The position numbers were made by a program, and so were the translations under genes. From Lachnospiraceae bacterium (GTDB lineage: Bacteria > Bacillota > Clostridia > Lachnospirales > Lachnospiraceae): a stretch of DNA of 53,238 bases. The notes beneath the pieces were generated by a model. It worked only from the letters and a program-made list of their open reading frames with translations. It did not search any database and was not told the origin of the DNA. This document shows positions 8,595 to 17,887 of this stretch, one piece after another; positions within the stretch are counted from its first letter, which is position 1; every line of letters begins with the position of its first letter. The DNA is taken from positions 1 to 53,238 of the forward strand of contig JAIKVW010000025.1 of assembly GCA_024685315.1 (NCBI GenBank). The letters run 5' to 3'.

Positions 8595-9331
8595 CAGTTC
8601 ACCTCCTCATCAAATGGCTCTATAACAAGTGCAGTAATATTATCAAATCCGCCGTACGCACGCGCGGCTTCTATTAGCATATCCGGAATGTCCCTCATGT
8701 TCCCGTTCCTGATGATGTCGTAGAGCTCATCCTCGGGGACCATATTGGAAAGCCCGTCAGTACAGAGCAGTATCCGGTCATGCTTCTTAAGATCAACTTC
8801 AAAAAAATCAGGTCTGACCTCGGGTCCTACTCCTATCGCCCTGGTAATTATGTTTTTATCAGGATGGTTCCGGGCTTCCTCCGGCGTGATCTCGCCTGCC
8901 CGCACCATCTCGGCTACATAAGAGTGGTCCTCGGTAACCTGGTTTATTTCATCTCCGATAAGGTATGCGCGGCTGTCTCCCACATTTGCCACATACAGCT
9001 CGCCGCTGGAATCTATATAGGCGGCGATGAAGGTGGTCCCCATCCCCGCGAGATCCCTGTCGACGAGAGATGTCTCATAGACAAATCTGTTAGCTCCTGA
9101 TAGTCCCTGATCGATAAGGCGTATGAGATTGTGCTCAGGCGCCTTTCTTACATACTTTAGGAAATACTCTATCGAATACCTCGAAGCATAATCTCCTGCT
9201 TTATGTCCCCCCATTCCGTCTGCCACTATAAAGAGGTTCGGGAACGGCCCAACCTGGTTTGGAGAACAGAAGCAGGCATCCTGATTCATAATTCTCACAC
9301 AGCCTATGTCGGTCTTTGCAAATGCCTGCAT
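8594..9331 (-). CDS. prpC: PP2C-type protein phosphatase, partner of the PASTA kinase
   Basis: A 245-residue PPM/PP2C phosphatase that removes phosphate from PrkC and its targets. Metal-binding landmarks are the early NQDA, VADGMGGHKAGD, VGDSRAYL, and the late CTDGLSNMV and GGFDNITALVIE. It is soluble and of normal size. It lies 12 bases after rlmN and overlaps the kinase start. Confidence 0.95.
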   Translation of the reverse strand: MQAFAKTDIGCVRIMNQDACFCSPNQVGPFPNLFIVADGMGGHKAGDYASRYSIEYFLKYVRKAPEHNLIRLIDQGLSGANRFVYETSLVDRDLAGMGTTFIAAYIDSSGELYVANVGDSRAYLIGDEINQVTEDHSYVAEMVRAGEITPEEARNHPDKNIITRAIGVGPEVRPDFFEVDLKKHDRILLCTDGLSNMVPEDELYDIIRNGNMRDIPDMLIEAARAYGGFDNITALVIEPFDEEVN

Positions 9332-9343
9332 AAAGCCCTCCTG

Positions 9344-10417
9344 CTAGACTGTTTCACGGCTCATGTATTTCTTGCGGAGCTGCCCGCAGGCAGCGTCTAT
9401 ATCCCGGCCGATTTCTCTTCTAATAGTAACATTTCTTCCGCGTTTTTCAAGCACGTTTTTGAAGCGCAGCACGGCCTGCCTGCCGGTCTGGCGGTAGGAG
9501 CGCTCTTCAACGGGATTTACCGGGATGAGGTTAATCAGGCAGTTAAGCCCGGAAAGAATGTCCGCAAGCTCCTTCGCTTTCTCCTCGCTGTCGTTAACTC
9601 CCTCTATAAGGCTGTACTCGAAGGTCAGCCTTCTTCCGGTCTTTTCGAAATAATAGCTGCAGGCCTTCAGGATCTCGCTGATGCTGTACTTACGCGAGAC
9701 CGGCATTATCGTGCTTCTGATACGGTCGTTCGGGGCATGCAGCGATACCGCAAGGTTTATCTGAAGCCCTTCTTCTGCCAGCGAATATATCGCCGGAACG
9801 ATCCCGCAGGTAGAGACCGTGATATTCCTCTGGCTTATGCAGTCCCCCTCGGGGTCAGAGAGAATGCGTATGAACCGGAGCAGCTCTTCATAGTTCAGCA
9901 AAGGTTCCCCGGTTCCCATCACCACTGTGCTGTGTATCCTTCTGCAGGAGTCCTTTTCCATGCAGTAGATCTCTTCCAGCATCTCGGACGCGCTCAGGTT
10001 CCTCACAAATCCACCTATCGCTGAGGCGCAGAAGCTGCAGCCCATCGCGCAGCCCACCTGCGAAGAAACGCATGCGCTGTCGCCGTAGGAATACTGCATC
10101 AAAACGCTCTCCACCACATTGCCGTCAGATAGGCCCATGAGGAATTTGCGGGTACCGTCGATCGCGGAGACTTTCTTTTCGACCTGCATCACGGTCCCGG
10201 CTCTGCAGCTGGAAGCCAGAGCCTCCCTAAGCTTCTTCGAAAGATTGCTCATGAGCGCGGGGTCCGTCACGCCTTTTTTATGGATCCAGTCATATACCTG
10301 GTCTCCCCGGTAGGCTTTCTCGCCGAAGCTCTCCGCCATGAGCTCTTTCATTTCGGCCCTGGTCAGGCTTAGGAGCTCGGGTCTTATCATTGAGTCATTT
10401 CCACTTTCCGGATTCAT
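9344..10417 (-). CDS. rlmN: Dual-specificity rRNA/tRNA adenine-C2 methyltransferase RlmN
   Basis: A 357-residue radical SAM methyltransferase that makes m2A2503 in 23S rRNA and m2A37 in some tRNAs. The cluster motif is GCAMGCSFC, followed by GTGEPLLNYEE and AVSLHAPNDRIR; the C-terminal AACGQLRKKY holds the methyl-carrying cysteine. The start at 10417 forms an ATGA overlap with the rsmB stop and has GGAG 5 bases upstream; a frame six codons longer has no site. Confidence 0.95.
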   Translation of the reverse strand: MNPESGNDSMIRPELLSLTRAEMKELMAESFGEKAYRGDQVYDWIHKKGVTDPALMSNLSKKLREALASSCRAGTVMQVEKKVSAIDGTRKFLMGLSDGNVVESVLMQYSYGDSACVSSQVGCAMGCSFCASAIGGFVRNLSASEMLEEIYCMEKDSCRRIHSTVVMGTGEPLLNYEELLRFIRILSDPEGDCISQRNITVSTCGIVPAIYSLAEEGLQINLAVSLHAPNDRIRSTIMPVSRKYSISEILKACSYYFEKTGRRLTFEYSLIEGVNDSEEKAKELADILSGLNCLINLIPVNPVEERSYRQTGRQAVLRFKNVLEKRGRNVTIRREIGRDIDAACGQLRKKYMSRETV

Positions 10418-11760
10418 TTTCTCCGTACCTTGCATATAAAGAAACCGTCTGAGTCAAATTCTCCCGGCATCACTTTAAGGATCCCGTGGGCGGTCTCGTC
10501 ATTCTTCAGTTTCTCCGGAAGCTGGTCATCCATCGATACCGCTTCAAGAGGGAAATTATTGAGAAGCCACCTGACATTCTCTTCATTCTCTTCCCGGGTC
10601 AACGTGCAGGTGCTGTAAATGAGCACGCCGCCATGCTTCACATAGTGCCATGCGTTGCTGAGCATCAGCTTCTGAAGGCCTGCAAGCTCTTTTATCTTCT
10701 CGGGAGTCGCATTGGCCTTGATATCAGGCTTTCTCCCGATGACCCCGAGCCCCGAGCAGGGAAGGTCCGCGAGTACCACATCGTAGGCCTCTTCGTCCTC
10801 CTCGTAATACTTAAGCGCGTCCCTAAGCTCTATCCGGATGTCCGAAAGGCCTGTGCGGGCAGCGTTTTCTTCAATTCTCTCCGAACGGCTCCCGGAAATG
10901 TCGCGCGCACATATGCTTCCTGTGCCTCCGAGGATATCCGCGACCTGTATGGTCTTGCCTCCCGGGGCCGCGCAGATGTCCAGGACTCTTGCGCCCTTCT
11001 GCACACCTGCGGCTGCTGCCGGGATCATGCTGCTCTCATCCTGGACTACAAGTTCACCTTCCGCAAACGACTTTATAGATACCAGAGTATCGAAGCCCGA
11101 GATCTTAATGACGTCAGGGAAAATATTTCCGGGCTCGACCGTTATCCCCTGAGCCATAAGCGCTCCCTGGATCTTGTCCATCTTCTCCGTATTCCTGACA
11201 CGCAGTGAGATCGGACGCTCCCTAAGCATGAACTCGCCCATCTTCGAGAGTTCTTCAATTCCGTATTCTTCAAGCCACATGTCGGTAAGCCAGCGCGGAA
11301 GCGAATATTTGACCGATATATACTGGGCAGGATCGCTGAAAGAATCCGGGAGCTCGATGGCGCCTTTCTCGCGCGCAATGGCCCTCAGGACCCCGTTGGT
11401 AAAACCCGACAGCCTCCCGAAACCATGGCTTTTGGTCATGTTTACCGCTTCGTTCACCGCGGCTCCGTCCGGCACCTGGTCCATCATAAGGATCTGGTAA
11501 GCCCCTATCTCAAGGATATTTTTCATCTGGCGCTTAAGCTTGCTGCTGTCAGTTACAGAATATCTGTCTATCACATAATCAAGATAGATCCTGTTCTCAA
11601 GGACGCCTTTAAAGACGCGGCTTATGAACGCCCTCGCCCTTTTCTCAAGGTAGGCGTACTTCCTTAGCATGCCGAAGGTCACAGCGGTACTGTTGGTGCC
11701 GCCGCGGTCAAATTCCAGCAGCATATCATATACTATCTCGCGTTCGTTAATTTCTCCCAA
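10414..11760 (-). CDS. rsmB: 16S rRNA (cytosine-967-C5) methyltransferase RsmB
   Basis: A 448-residue protein with an N-terminal NusB-like RNA-binding domain (about 1-130) and a C-terminal SAM methyltransferase. The methyltransferase has the SAM motif LDICAAPGGKT, the DLPCSGLG catalytic block and IYSTCTLTREENE, the two cysteines typical of m5C RNA enzymes. The frame starts with TTG, with GGAGTGG about 9 bases upstream. Many related genomes place a zinc-peptidase gene between fmt and rsmB; none is present here. Confidence 0.94.
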   Translation of the reverse strand: MGEINEREIVYDMLLEFDRGGTNSTAVTFGMLRKYAYLEKRARAFISRVFKGVLENRIYLDYVIDRYSVTDSSKLKRQMKNILEIGAYQILMMDQVPDGAAVNEAVNMTKSHGFGRLSGFTNGVLRAIAREKGAIELPDSFSDPAQYISVKYSLPRWLTDMWLEEYGIEELSKMGEFMLRERPISLRVRNTEKMDKIQGALMAQGITVEPGNIFPDVIKISGFDTLVSIKSFAEGELVVQDESSMIPAAAAGVQKGARVLDICAAPGGKTIQVADILGGTGSICARDISGSRSERIEENAARTGLSDIRIELRDALKYYEEDEEAYDVVLADLPCSGLGVIGRKPDIKANATPEKIKELAGLQKLMLSNAWHYVKHGGVLIYSTCTLTREENEENVRWLLNNFPLEAVSMDDQLPEKLKNDETAHGILKVMPGEFDSDGFFICKVRRK

Positions 11761-11798
11761 AGTAAACCACTCCGTAAAAAATATTTCCGACGTGCAAT

Positions 11799-12746
11799 TT
11801 ACGCAAGGACGGTCCCCGCGGCGAGCCTATAGCCCCGCAGGAATGACCCTGCATCCATTTTCTTCTTGCCCTGGAGCTGCACCTCTTTAACAGCGAGGAG
11901 CCCCTCCCCGGCCTTAACAAAGAAATCCTGCTTGTTAACTTTTACAACTTCACCGAAAGCCGCGCCTGCATATTCGTCCGCATCGCAGCTGACCGCATCC
12001 GCGTCCCAGATCTTAAGCACCTTTTCGTCAAGCATCGAAAATGCCCCCGGATGAGAGTTAAGGGCTCTCACCAGCCGCTCGATCTCTATCGCGGGCCTCG
12101 AATAATTAAGATGTCCCTCTTCTTTTGAGATCATCGATGCATACTCGCCTGCCTGGCTGCCGTCCTGTTTTTCCGGTACGATCGTGCCGTTTTCAAGGCC
12201 TGTGAGAGTCTTCTCAATAAGATCGCTCCCGAGCGCCGCGAGCTTCTCCCTCAGGCTGTCGCCGGTCTCGTCCGGGTCTATAGCGGTCTCGGCCTTAAGC
12301 AGCATGTCCCCGGTATCCAGTCCGGCATCGATCATCATTGTCGTCACCCCGGTCATGGTCTCACCGTTAATTATAGCCCGCTCGATCGGGGCCGCCCCGC
12401 GGTATTTCGGCAGAAGCGAGGCGTGCACGTTCACGCATCCGAGGCGCGGGATGTCAATAACGTCCTGCGGGATTATCTGCCCGAACGCCACTACGACGAT
12501 CACGTCAGGATCCTCGCTCCTGATCGACTCTTTTACCTCCTCGTCCTTACGGATGCGCTGAGGCTGATAAACGCTGATCCCATGCGAAAGAGCGTACTCC
12601 TTGACCGGGGAGAAGACCATCTTCTTTCCCCTGCCTGCGGGCTTGTCCGGCTGGGTCACGACGCTTGTGACCTCGATCCCCATGCTGACCAGCCTGTCAA
12701 GTATCGGTACCGCAAACTGCGGAGTTCCCATAAAAACTGCTCTCAT
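11799..12746 (-). CDS. fmt: Methionyl-tRNA formyltransferase
   Basis: A 315-residue enzyme that formylates Met-tRNAfMet for translation start. It shows MRAVFMGTPQFAVPIL, the catalytic block VNVHASLLPKYRGAAPIERAI, and DAGLDTGDML, then a C-terminal OB-like domain. Its ATG overlaps the def stop (TGATG), pairing formylation and deformylation in one transcript. Confidence 0.96.
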   Translation of the reverse strand: MRAVFMGTPQFAVPILDRLVSMGIEVTSVVTQPDKPAGRGKKMVFSPVKEYALSHGISVYQPQRIRKDEEVKESIRSEDPDVIVVVAFGQIIPQDVIDIPRLGCVNVHASLLPKYRGAAPIERAIINGETMTGVTTMMIDAGLDTGDMLLKAETAIDPDETGDSLREKLAALGSDLIEKTLTGLENGTIVPEKQDGSQAGEYASMISKEEGHLNYSRPAIEIERLVRALNSHPGAFSMLDEKVLKIWDADAVSCDADEYAGAAFGEVVKVNKQDFFVKAGEGLLAVKEVQLQGKKKMDAGSFLRGYRLAAGTVLA

Positions 12747-13249
12747 CAGCTGTTCTCCCCGTCTTCTTCTTCCTCGTACTCCTCGTCTTCCGCAACGGCG
12801 GTGAGGGTGCCGGGCTCTACCTTTTCGGTATAGAGGTGTCCGTCAAGATGCTCGAATTCATGGCACATAGCCCTTGCAAACAGCTCCTCGCCCTCTACCT
12901 CAAATGGATTCATATCCAGATCGAAGGCCCTTGCCTTGACGTTCATCGGGCGCTTTACCACGCCGCGCTTTCCGGGCACTGAAAGGCATCCTTCAAAGCC
13001 TTCCTGCTCCCCGCTTGACTCTATTATCTCGGGATTAATAAAGACTATCGGCCCTTCTCCCACATCGATGACCGCTATCCTCTTAAGAACGCCGACCTGC
13101 GGACCTGCAAGACCTACCCCTCCTTCGGAGTACATCGTCTCTATCATATCCTCGGCCAGTTCGCGGATGCGGGGCGTGATCTCCTTTATTTCCCTTGATT
13201 TCTTGTTAAGGATTGGATCTCCCTCGATTCTTAAAACTCTTATTGCCAT
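12746..13249 (-). CDS. def: Peptide deformylase
   Basis: A 167-residue metalloenzyme that removes the N-formyl group from new proteins. The three motifs are GVGLAGPQVG, EGCLSVPG (metal Cys) and HEFEHLDG (two metal His and the catalytic Glu; the usual Asp before HL is Glu here). The C-terminus carries an acidic tail (EDEEYEEEEDGENS). GGGAGG precedes the start. Confidence 0.96.
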   Translation of the reverse strand: MAIRVLRIEGDPILNKKSREIKEITPRIRELAEDMIETMYSEGGVGLAGPQVGVLKRIAVIDVGEGPIVFINPEIIESSGEQEGFEGCLSVPGKRGVVKRPMNVKARAFDLDMNPFEVEGEELFARAMCHEFEHLDGHLYTEKVEPGTLTAVAEDEEYEEEEDGENS

Positions 13250-13270
13250 TTATCATTTCCTCCCGGCAGT

Positions 13271-15532
13271 TTAGACTATTGTAAGCGGATCTATATCTGA
13301 ATTCAGATAAATATTTTTCATATATTCTTTGTTTTTCAGCTCATTTTCGACCGAATCCCGCACCAGTCGGAGGTGTCCTTCGTCGAGACACTTTACGTAC
13401 AGCACATATCTGTATAGGTCCTTGAGCTTAGTGATTGCCGCGGGCGAAGGCCCAAGCAGGTCTGTCCCCGCTGCGCTGCCTTCATTCTGAAAATACCTGA
13501 TGGCTGAGGCTGCCTGTTCCGCGGCGCTCTTCACTTTCTCTTCGTCAGCTCCCTCGAGCAGGAAAAGCAGCATATGCCCCGCGGGCGGATATCCCATAAG
13601 GCTGCGGAATTTTATTTCCTTATCGTAAAACGAAGGGAAATCCTGTTCTGCCGCGGTCCTTATGCAGTAATGATCGGGCTTGTAAGTCTGAATGACCACT
13701 TTCCCGGGCTTTGCCCCGCGTCCGGCCCTTCCCGCAGCCTGCGTGAGGAGCTGGAAGGTCCTCTCGGTCGACATGTAGTCTCCTGAGAAAAGCGTGGTGT
13801 CAGCGGCAAGTATCCCCACGAGGGTCACATTTTCAAAGTCATGCCCTTTTACGATCATCTGGGTGCCGATAAGGATGTCCGCCTTTCCGGAAGCAAAAGC
13901 TGAAACTATCTTCCCCGCGGAATCCTTCGCTGAAGTCGTATCCCGGTCCATCCTAAGGACCCTGGCCGAAGGAAAAGTCTTCCTGACCAGATCTTCGACC
14001 TTCTCGGTGCCGATGCCGAACCTGCCTATGTAGGGCGATCCGCAGGATGGACATTTTTCCGGCATCGCAGCCTCGTACCCGCAGTAGTGGCATTTAAGCC
14101 TTCCCCCGCGGTGGGATGTGAGCGAGACCTCGCAGTGAGGACACTTAATTACTTCTCCGCAGCTCCTGCAGGAAACAAATCCCGCATAGCCCCTCCTGTT
14201 TAGGAAAAGCATGGTCTGCTCATGGTGTTCCAGATTCTGCTCGATCGCGCTGTAGAGCTCCCGGCTGAATATGCTCCTGTTCCCGGCTGCAAGCTCCGCC
14301 CTCATGTCCGCAATGCTTACCTGCGGGAGCACACTGCTTTCGCGGGCCCTCTTCCTAAGGACATGGAGCGAGTATTCTCCCTTTGAAGCCCTGCTGTACG
14401 AACGCAGGGAAGGAGTCGCGGATCCCAGGACCAGGAGGGCGCCGCCTTTACGCGCTCTCTCAGCTGCGATCTCCGCTGCGTGATATTTAGGGGTCTTCTC
14501 GCTCTTATATGCCCCGTCATGCTCCTCGTCAATAATAATCAGGCCGATATTATCAAAGGGCGCAAAAACCGCAGACCTCGGACCGATCATTATAGAGGCT
14601 TCGCCGCTGCGCGCTTTCATGTACTGGTCGTAGCGCTCCCCTGCCGAAAGCCTTGAATGAGTGACCGCAATAAGCTCCCCGAACCTCTCGTAGAATCTGG
14701 AGACCGTCTGAGGCGTAAGCGATATCTCCGGGATCAGCACGATGGCCTTTCTCCCTTCGGCAAGAGTCTTCCTGATAAGTTCAATATATACTTCGGTCTT
14801 TCCGCTGCCGGTTATTCCGTACAGCAGATGGACCGCGTCATGGGTATTCCAGTTTTCTCTGACCCTGCCGGCATTCTCCCATATATCATCTGCGGCGCGG
14901 CTCTGCTCATCGTTAAGCTCTGCCTCTGCGTGCGGCGAGAGGCGGAATATCTGCGGATCCCGGTACTGCCTGGAAGCGGTCCTGGCTACTGCCCCGGTTT
15001 CGGTCAGCTTCCTGACCGAGGCGGCAGTGACCCCGATGACCGCTTTAAGGGATTCTTCCGGAACTGTCCCCTGTGAAAGGAGCGCGGACAGGAACCTCGC
15101 GGCGCCGGCCCTCCTCCTGTCGCGGGAGAGCTCCTCAAGCAGGTGCTCAGCCTTCTCACGGTCCTCGAGGACATAGGTGTACTTCATGATCTCCCGGACC
15201 TTTTTCTTTACCGGGAGGACCAGCGAAAGCGCCTGTGAGAGCGTGCAGCTGTATTCATTCCGGATCCATCCGGCAAGCTCTATCAGCTTTCCGTCGGCAT
15301 CCGGCGCGCCGTATGAAGATTCGATGTCCTTGATCCGCTCTTCAGCGATCCCGGCTTTATCACTTATATCAGTCACAAAGGCGTCGGACATACGGTTCCC
15401 GGCACCAAAGGGAACCCTTACTCTGGTTCCCCTGCCGATCTTCCCCTCCAGATCCTCCGGGATCCGGTACTGGAACACCCTGTCCAGGTCTCTCACACCT
15501 GTGTCAATGATAACGTCCGCGTATAAAGCCAT
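13271..15532 (-). CDS. priA: Primosomal replication restart helicase PriA
   Basis: A 753-residue helicase that reloads the replisome at stalled forks. It has an N-terminal DNA-binding domain (VIIDTGVRDLDRVFQYRIP), Walker A as LYGITGSGKTEVYIE, Walker B as IIIDEEHDGAYK, and eight cysteines in the zinc region (CRSCGEVIKCPHCE, then CHYCGYE and CPSCGSPY). GTQMIVKGHDF and TQAAGRAGRG are the C-terminal helicase motifs. It is the first gene of the block that runs to pspC. Confidence 0.97.
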   Translation of the reverse strand: MALYADVIIDTGVRDLDRVFQYRIPEDLEGKIGRGTRVRVPFGAGNRMSDAFVTDISDKAGIAEERIKDIESSYGAPDADGKLIELAGWIRNEYSCTLSQALSLVLPVKKKVREIMKYTYVLEDREKAEHLLEELSRDRRRAGAARFLSALLSQGTVPEESLKAVIGVTAASVRKLTETGAVARTASRQYRDPQIFRLSPHAEAELNDEQSRAADDIWENAGRVRENWNTHDAVHLLYGITGSGKTEVYIELIRKTLAEGRKAIVLIPEISLTPQTVSRFYERFGELIAVTHSRLSAGERYDQYMKARSGEASIMIGPRSAVFAPFDNIGLIIIDEEHDGAYKSEKTPKYHAAEIAAERARKGGALLVLGSATPSLRSYSRASKGEYSLHVLRKRARESSVLPQVSIADMRAELAAGNRSIFSRELYSAIEQNLEHHEQTMLFLNRRGYAGFVSCRSCGEVIKCPHCEVSLTSHRGGRLKCHYCGYEAAMPEKCPSCGSPYIGRFGIGTEKVEDLVRKTFPSARVLRMDRDTTSAKDSAGKIVSAFASGKADILIGTQMIVKGHDFENVTLVGILAADTTLFSGDYMSTERTFQLLTQAAGRAGRGAKPGKVVIQTYKPDHYCIRTAAEQDFPSFYDKEIKFRSLMGYPPAGHMLLFLLEGADEEKVKSAAEQAASAIRYFQNEGSAAGTDLLGPSPAAITKLKDLYRYVLYVKCLDEGHLRLVRDSVENELKNKEYMKNIYLNSDIDPLTIV

Positions 15533-15577
15533 CCGCCTGCTCCTAAGTCAAATTCTAATTACATAAAAACCCATTTA

Positions 15578-15586
15578 ATTATACCA
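15578..15586 (-). promoter_or_regulatory. Extended -10 promoter element for priA
   Basis: The minus strand reads TGGTATAAT here, a TGnTATAAT element, about 45 bases upstream of the priA start. No convincing -35 hexamer is visible, as expected for an extended -10 promoter. Confidence 0.5.
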
Positions 15587-15643
15587 TAAAAGCTTCGGTT
15601 CTCCTAACGCAACTTGAACCCTCCCGGATCCTTAAAAGTTCCG

Positions 15644-15672
15644 TTCCCAAATCACCAACTTTGTCGTATAAT
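15644..15672 (+). promoter_or_regulatory. Promoter of the murT-gatD-like operon
   Basis: TTCCCA (15644-15649) and a perfect TATAAT (15667-15672) are separated by 17 bases. The murT-like start at 15723 is preceded by ACGGAGGCAAA. Confidence 0.65.
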
Positions 15673-15722
15673 ACTTTTGCAGGTCTATTATCTGCACATC
15701 TAAATATTGATACGGAGGCAAA

Positions 15723-17090
15723 ATGTTCAGGTTCTACATAGCGCTTCTTATGGGAAAGATCGCCCGTATAGCGATAAAAATCCTTGGAAGATCCGGCGGG
15801 ACCAATTATCCCGGCCAGCTTGCCCTTAAGATCTGTCCGCAGTTACTTGCATATGTCGGCCGCCCGGAAAAGATCATCGCGATTACCGGTACGAACGGCA
15901 AGACAACAACTTCAAACCTTCTCGCCGATATCTTTGAAAAGAACGGCTATACCATTACGACCAACAGGTTCGGCTCCAACATTGACACCGGGATCGCGAC
16001 CTCTCTTCTCACTGGTGTCACCCTTGCCAACAAGCCCAAAAACAAGCTTGCGGTGCTCGAGGTGGATGAGAGAAGCTCGCTTAAGATCTACAATTACATC
16101 AAGCCGGATTTCCTGGTATGCACCAACCTTCTCAGGGACTCGCTTTTCAGGAATCCCCACCCTTATTTTATATTTGACATCATCGAGAAGGCCCTGCCCT
16201 CAAAGACCGTCCTGGTGCTGAATGCGGATGACCTGATCACCGCAAGGCTTGGCAGCCTCAAGGGAAACCGCAGGGTATACTACTCTGTCGCAAGATTCCC
16301 GGAGGACCGTGACGAGCCATTCAACCTGACGAACGATATGGCCCTCTGCCCTTTGTGCGGGGCGCCGCTGAAATTCAGTTATGTGAAATATAATCACATC
16401 GGCAGGGCTTACTGTCCTTCGTGCTCTTTTGGGTCTCCTGCTGCAGACTACACATTAAAAGCTGTCTTGGATAACGAGATCGAAGTCGCAGAAAACGAGT
16501 CCGAGGACCGCTATCACATGGTCTATGGCACTATACATTTCCTATATGACGAGATCGCCGCGATCGCTGCAGCACGGAGCTTCGGCCTGAGCGCAGATCA
16601 GATAAAGCGCGCCCTTGCAGACGCTTCCGTAGTAAGCACGAGGCTTGAAGAGGTCTCCGAGGGAGAGGTTAAGATCATTACATATATGACCAAAAGCCAG
16701 ATCGCGACCGCCTGCTCGGGAGTATTTGACATCGTGAGGGGCTTCCCCGGCAAAAAAGAAGTCGTCCTCATCCTGGACGAGCTTCACGGCAACGTATCGG
16801 AAAATATGTCATATATCTACGATACCGATTATGAATTCCTCAATCACGAAAGCATTTCACGCATCGTGATAGTCGGTGCAAGGTGCAAGGATAATTATCT
16901 CAGGCTCCTTCTCGCAGGGGTTCCCGCGGAAAGGCTTGCGATGTCCGAGACCGGCGAGGATGCCGCAGAGCTCCTTGAGCTCGCGCCCGGCAGCACGCTT
17001 TTCATTCTTCCGGATCTCACCCAGCCCGCTGAAGCTGAAAAGATCAGGCAGGCCGTTCTCGGCAGGCTTAGATCGGGAAAGGAGGCATGA
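15723..17090 (+). CDS. MurT-like Mur ligase with Cys4 zinc ribbon (divergent)
   Basis: A 455-residue Mur-ligase-fold protein of the MurT type. Classical MurT with GatD amidates D-Glu of lipid II to isoglutamine. Seen: an N-terminal hydrophobic helix, ATP P-loop TGTNGKTT (55-62), a central VLEVDERS, and a four-cysteine ribbon inserted in the middle domain (C209, C212, C231, C234). The C-terminal domain (about 325-455) aligns with DUF1727. However, the family's K-N-P motif reads TKSQIAT, and the DxSWIWD block that supplies the glutaminase-linked Asp reads NMSYIYD, with Asn361 at the Asp position. The gene is followed by a GatD-like gene, also altered. It could still be a ligase using free ammonia, or have another amide/amine substrate. 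Confidence 0.8.
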   Translation: MFRFYIALLMGKIARIAIKILGRSGGTNYPGQLALKICPQLLAYVGRPEKIIAITGTNGKTTTSNLLADIFEKNGYTITTNRFGSNIDTGIATSLLTGVTLANKPKNKLAVLEVDERSSLKIYNYIKPDFLVCTNLLRDSLFRNPHPYFIFDIIEKALPSKTVLVLNADDLITARLGSLKGNRRVYYSVARFPEDRDEPFNLTNDMALCPLCGAPLKFSYVKYNHIGRAYCPSCSFGSPAADYTLKAVLDNEIEVAENESEDRYHMVYGTIHFLYDEIAAIAAARSFGLSADQIKRALADASVVSTRLEEVSEGEVKIITYMTKSQIATACSGVFDIVRGFPGKKEVVLILDELHGNVSENMSYIYDTDYEFLNHESISRIVIVGARCKDNYLRLLLAGVPAERLAMSETGEDAAELLELAPGSTLFILPDLTQPAEAEKIRQAVLGRLRSGKEA

Positions 17091-17094
17091 AGGA

Positions 17095-17832
17095 ATGCTT
17101 AGAATAGAAATGCTTTATCCTGAAGCCGCGAACCTTTACGGCGACAGGTTTAACGCCTGGTACCTGCAGAAATCATGCCCGGGAAGCACAGTCATTTCTA
17201 CATCATTCTCCGACGTTCCGGCCTTCGCAAAGGGCGAGGCAGACATTGTCTGCATGGGCGGGGCTCCTGAGATCTATCAGGAGAAAGCCATCGCCGCACT
17301 CATGCCCTACCGCAGCGCGCTTCAGGAATGCATAGACAAGGGGACCATATTTTTATTTACCGGAAATGCTGTTGAAGCAGCGGCTGAATATATTGAGAAT
17401 GAAGACGGCTCCAGGATCGGTTCTCTCGGCCTTACAAAGCTTTACGCAAAGAGAGACCGGATGAACCGGTACAACTCGATATTCCTTGGCAGCTTTGACG
17501 GCGGTGAGTCTGGGCAGATAGAGATCGCCGGATTCCGCTCACAGTCATCGATGATGTACGGCGACAACTCCTCGTTTTACGCTTTTGCCTCCGAAAAAGG
17601 CTGCGGGATAAACAGGGAGAGCACTCTCGCCGGGGTCAGGCTCGGGAATTTCTTTGGGACTTACCTCCTGGGACCGCTGCTCCCGATGAACCCTGAGTTC
17701 ACCAGGTACATTCTCCGCCTCGCGGGCGAAAATGAGGCAGCCCCCGCATTTGAAAAGGAGGCCGCCGCTGCTTTTGAAGCCAGGCTCATGGAGTTCCGGG
17801 ATCCGCACTTCGCGACCGAGAACCTGCGATAA
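17095..17832 (+). CDS. GatD-like class I glutamine amidotransferase fold, catalytic residues missing
   Basis: A 245-residue protein matching GatD/CobB-CobQ-type amidotransferases over its whole length (LYPEAANLYGDRFN, VCMGGAPEIYQ, GTYLLGPLLPMNP). In active GatD the nucleophile lies in a strand-turn such as ICGGYQLLG; the matching segment here (residues 87-96) is LFTGNAVEAA, with no cysteine. The catalytic His in GTYLHGP is Leu192. The ENHGGRT-like block is FRSQSSM. So the glutaminase triad appears lost although the frame is intact. The start at 17095 is set by AAGGAGG, 9 bases upstream, and lies four bases after the murT-like stop. It is probably a structural partner of that ligase. Confidence 0.8.
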   Translation: MLRIEMLYPEAANLYGDRFNAWYLQKSCPGSTVISTSFSDVPAFAKGEADIVCMGGAPEIYQEKAIAALMPYRSALQECIDKGTIFLFTGNAVEAAAEYIENEDGSRIGSLGLTKLYAKRDRMNRYNSIFLGSFDGGESGQIEIAGFRSQSSMMYGDNSSFYAFASEKGCGINRESTLAGVRLGNFFGTYLLGPLLPMNPEFTRYILRLAGENEAAPAFEKEAAAAFEARLMEFRDPHFATENLR

Positions 17833-17874
17833 ATGTTCAGCACCCCGAACCTGGGGTGCTGAACATTTTGTTTA
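17833..17874. terminator. Strong bidirectional terminator
   Basis: A perfect 14-bp inverted repeat, ATGTTCAGCACCCC / GGGGTGCTGAACAT (17833-17846 and 17853-17866) around GAACCT, is followed by TTTTGTTT on the plus strand. It ends the gatD-like gene and can also serve the convergent RelA/SpoT-like gene. Confidence 0.88.
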
Positions 17875-17887
17875 AATAAAACAACTG

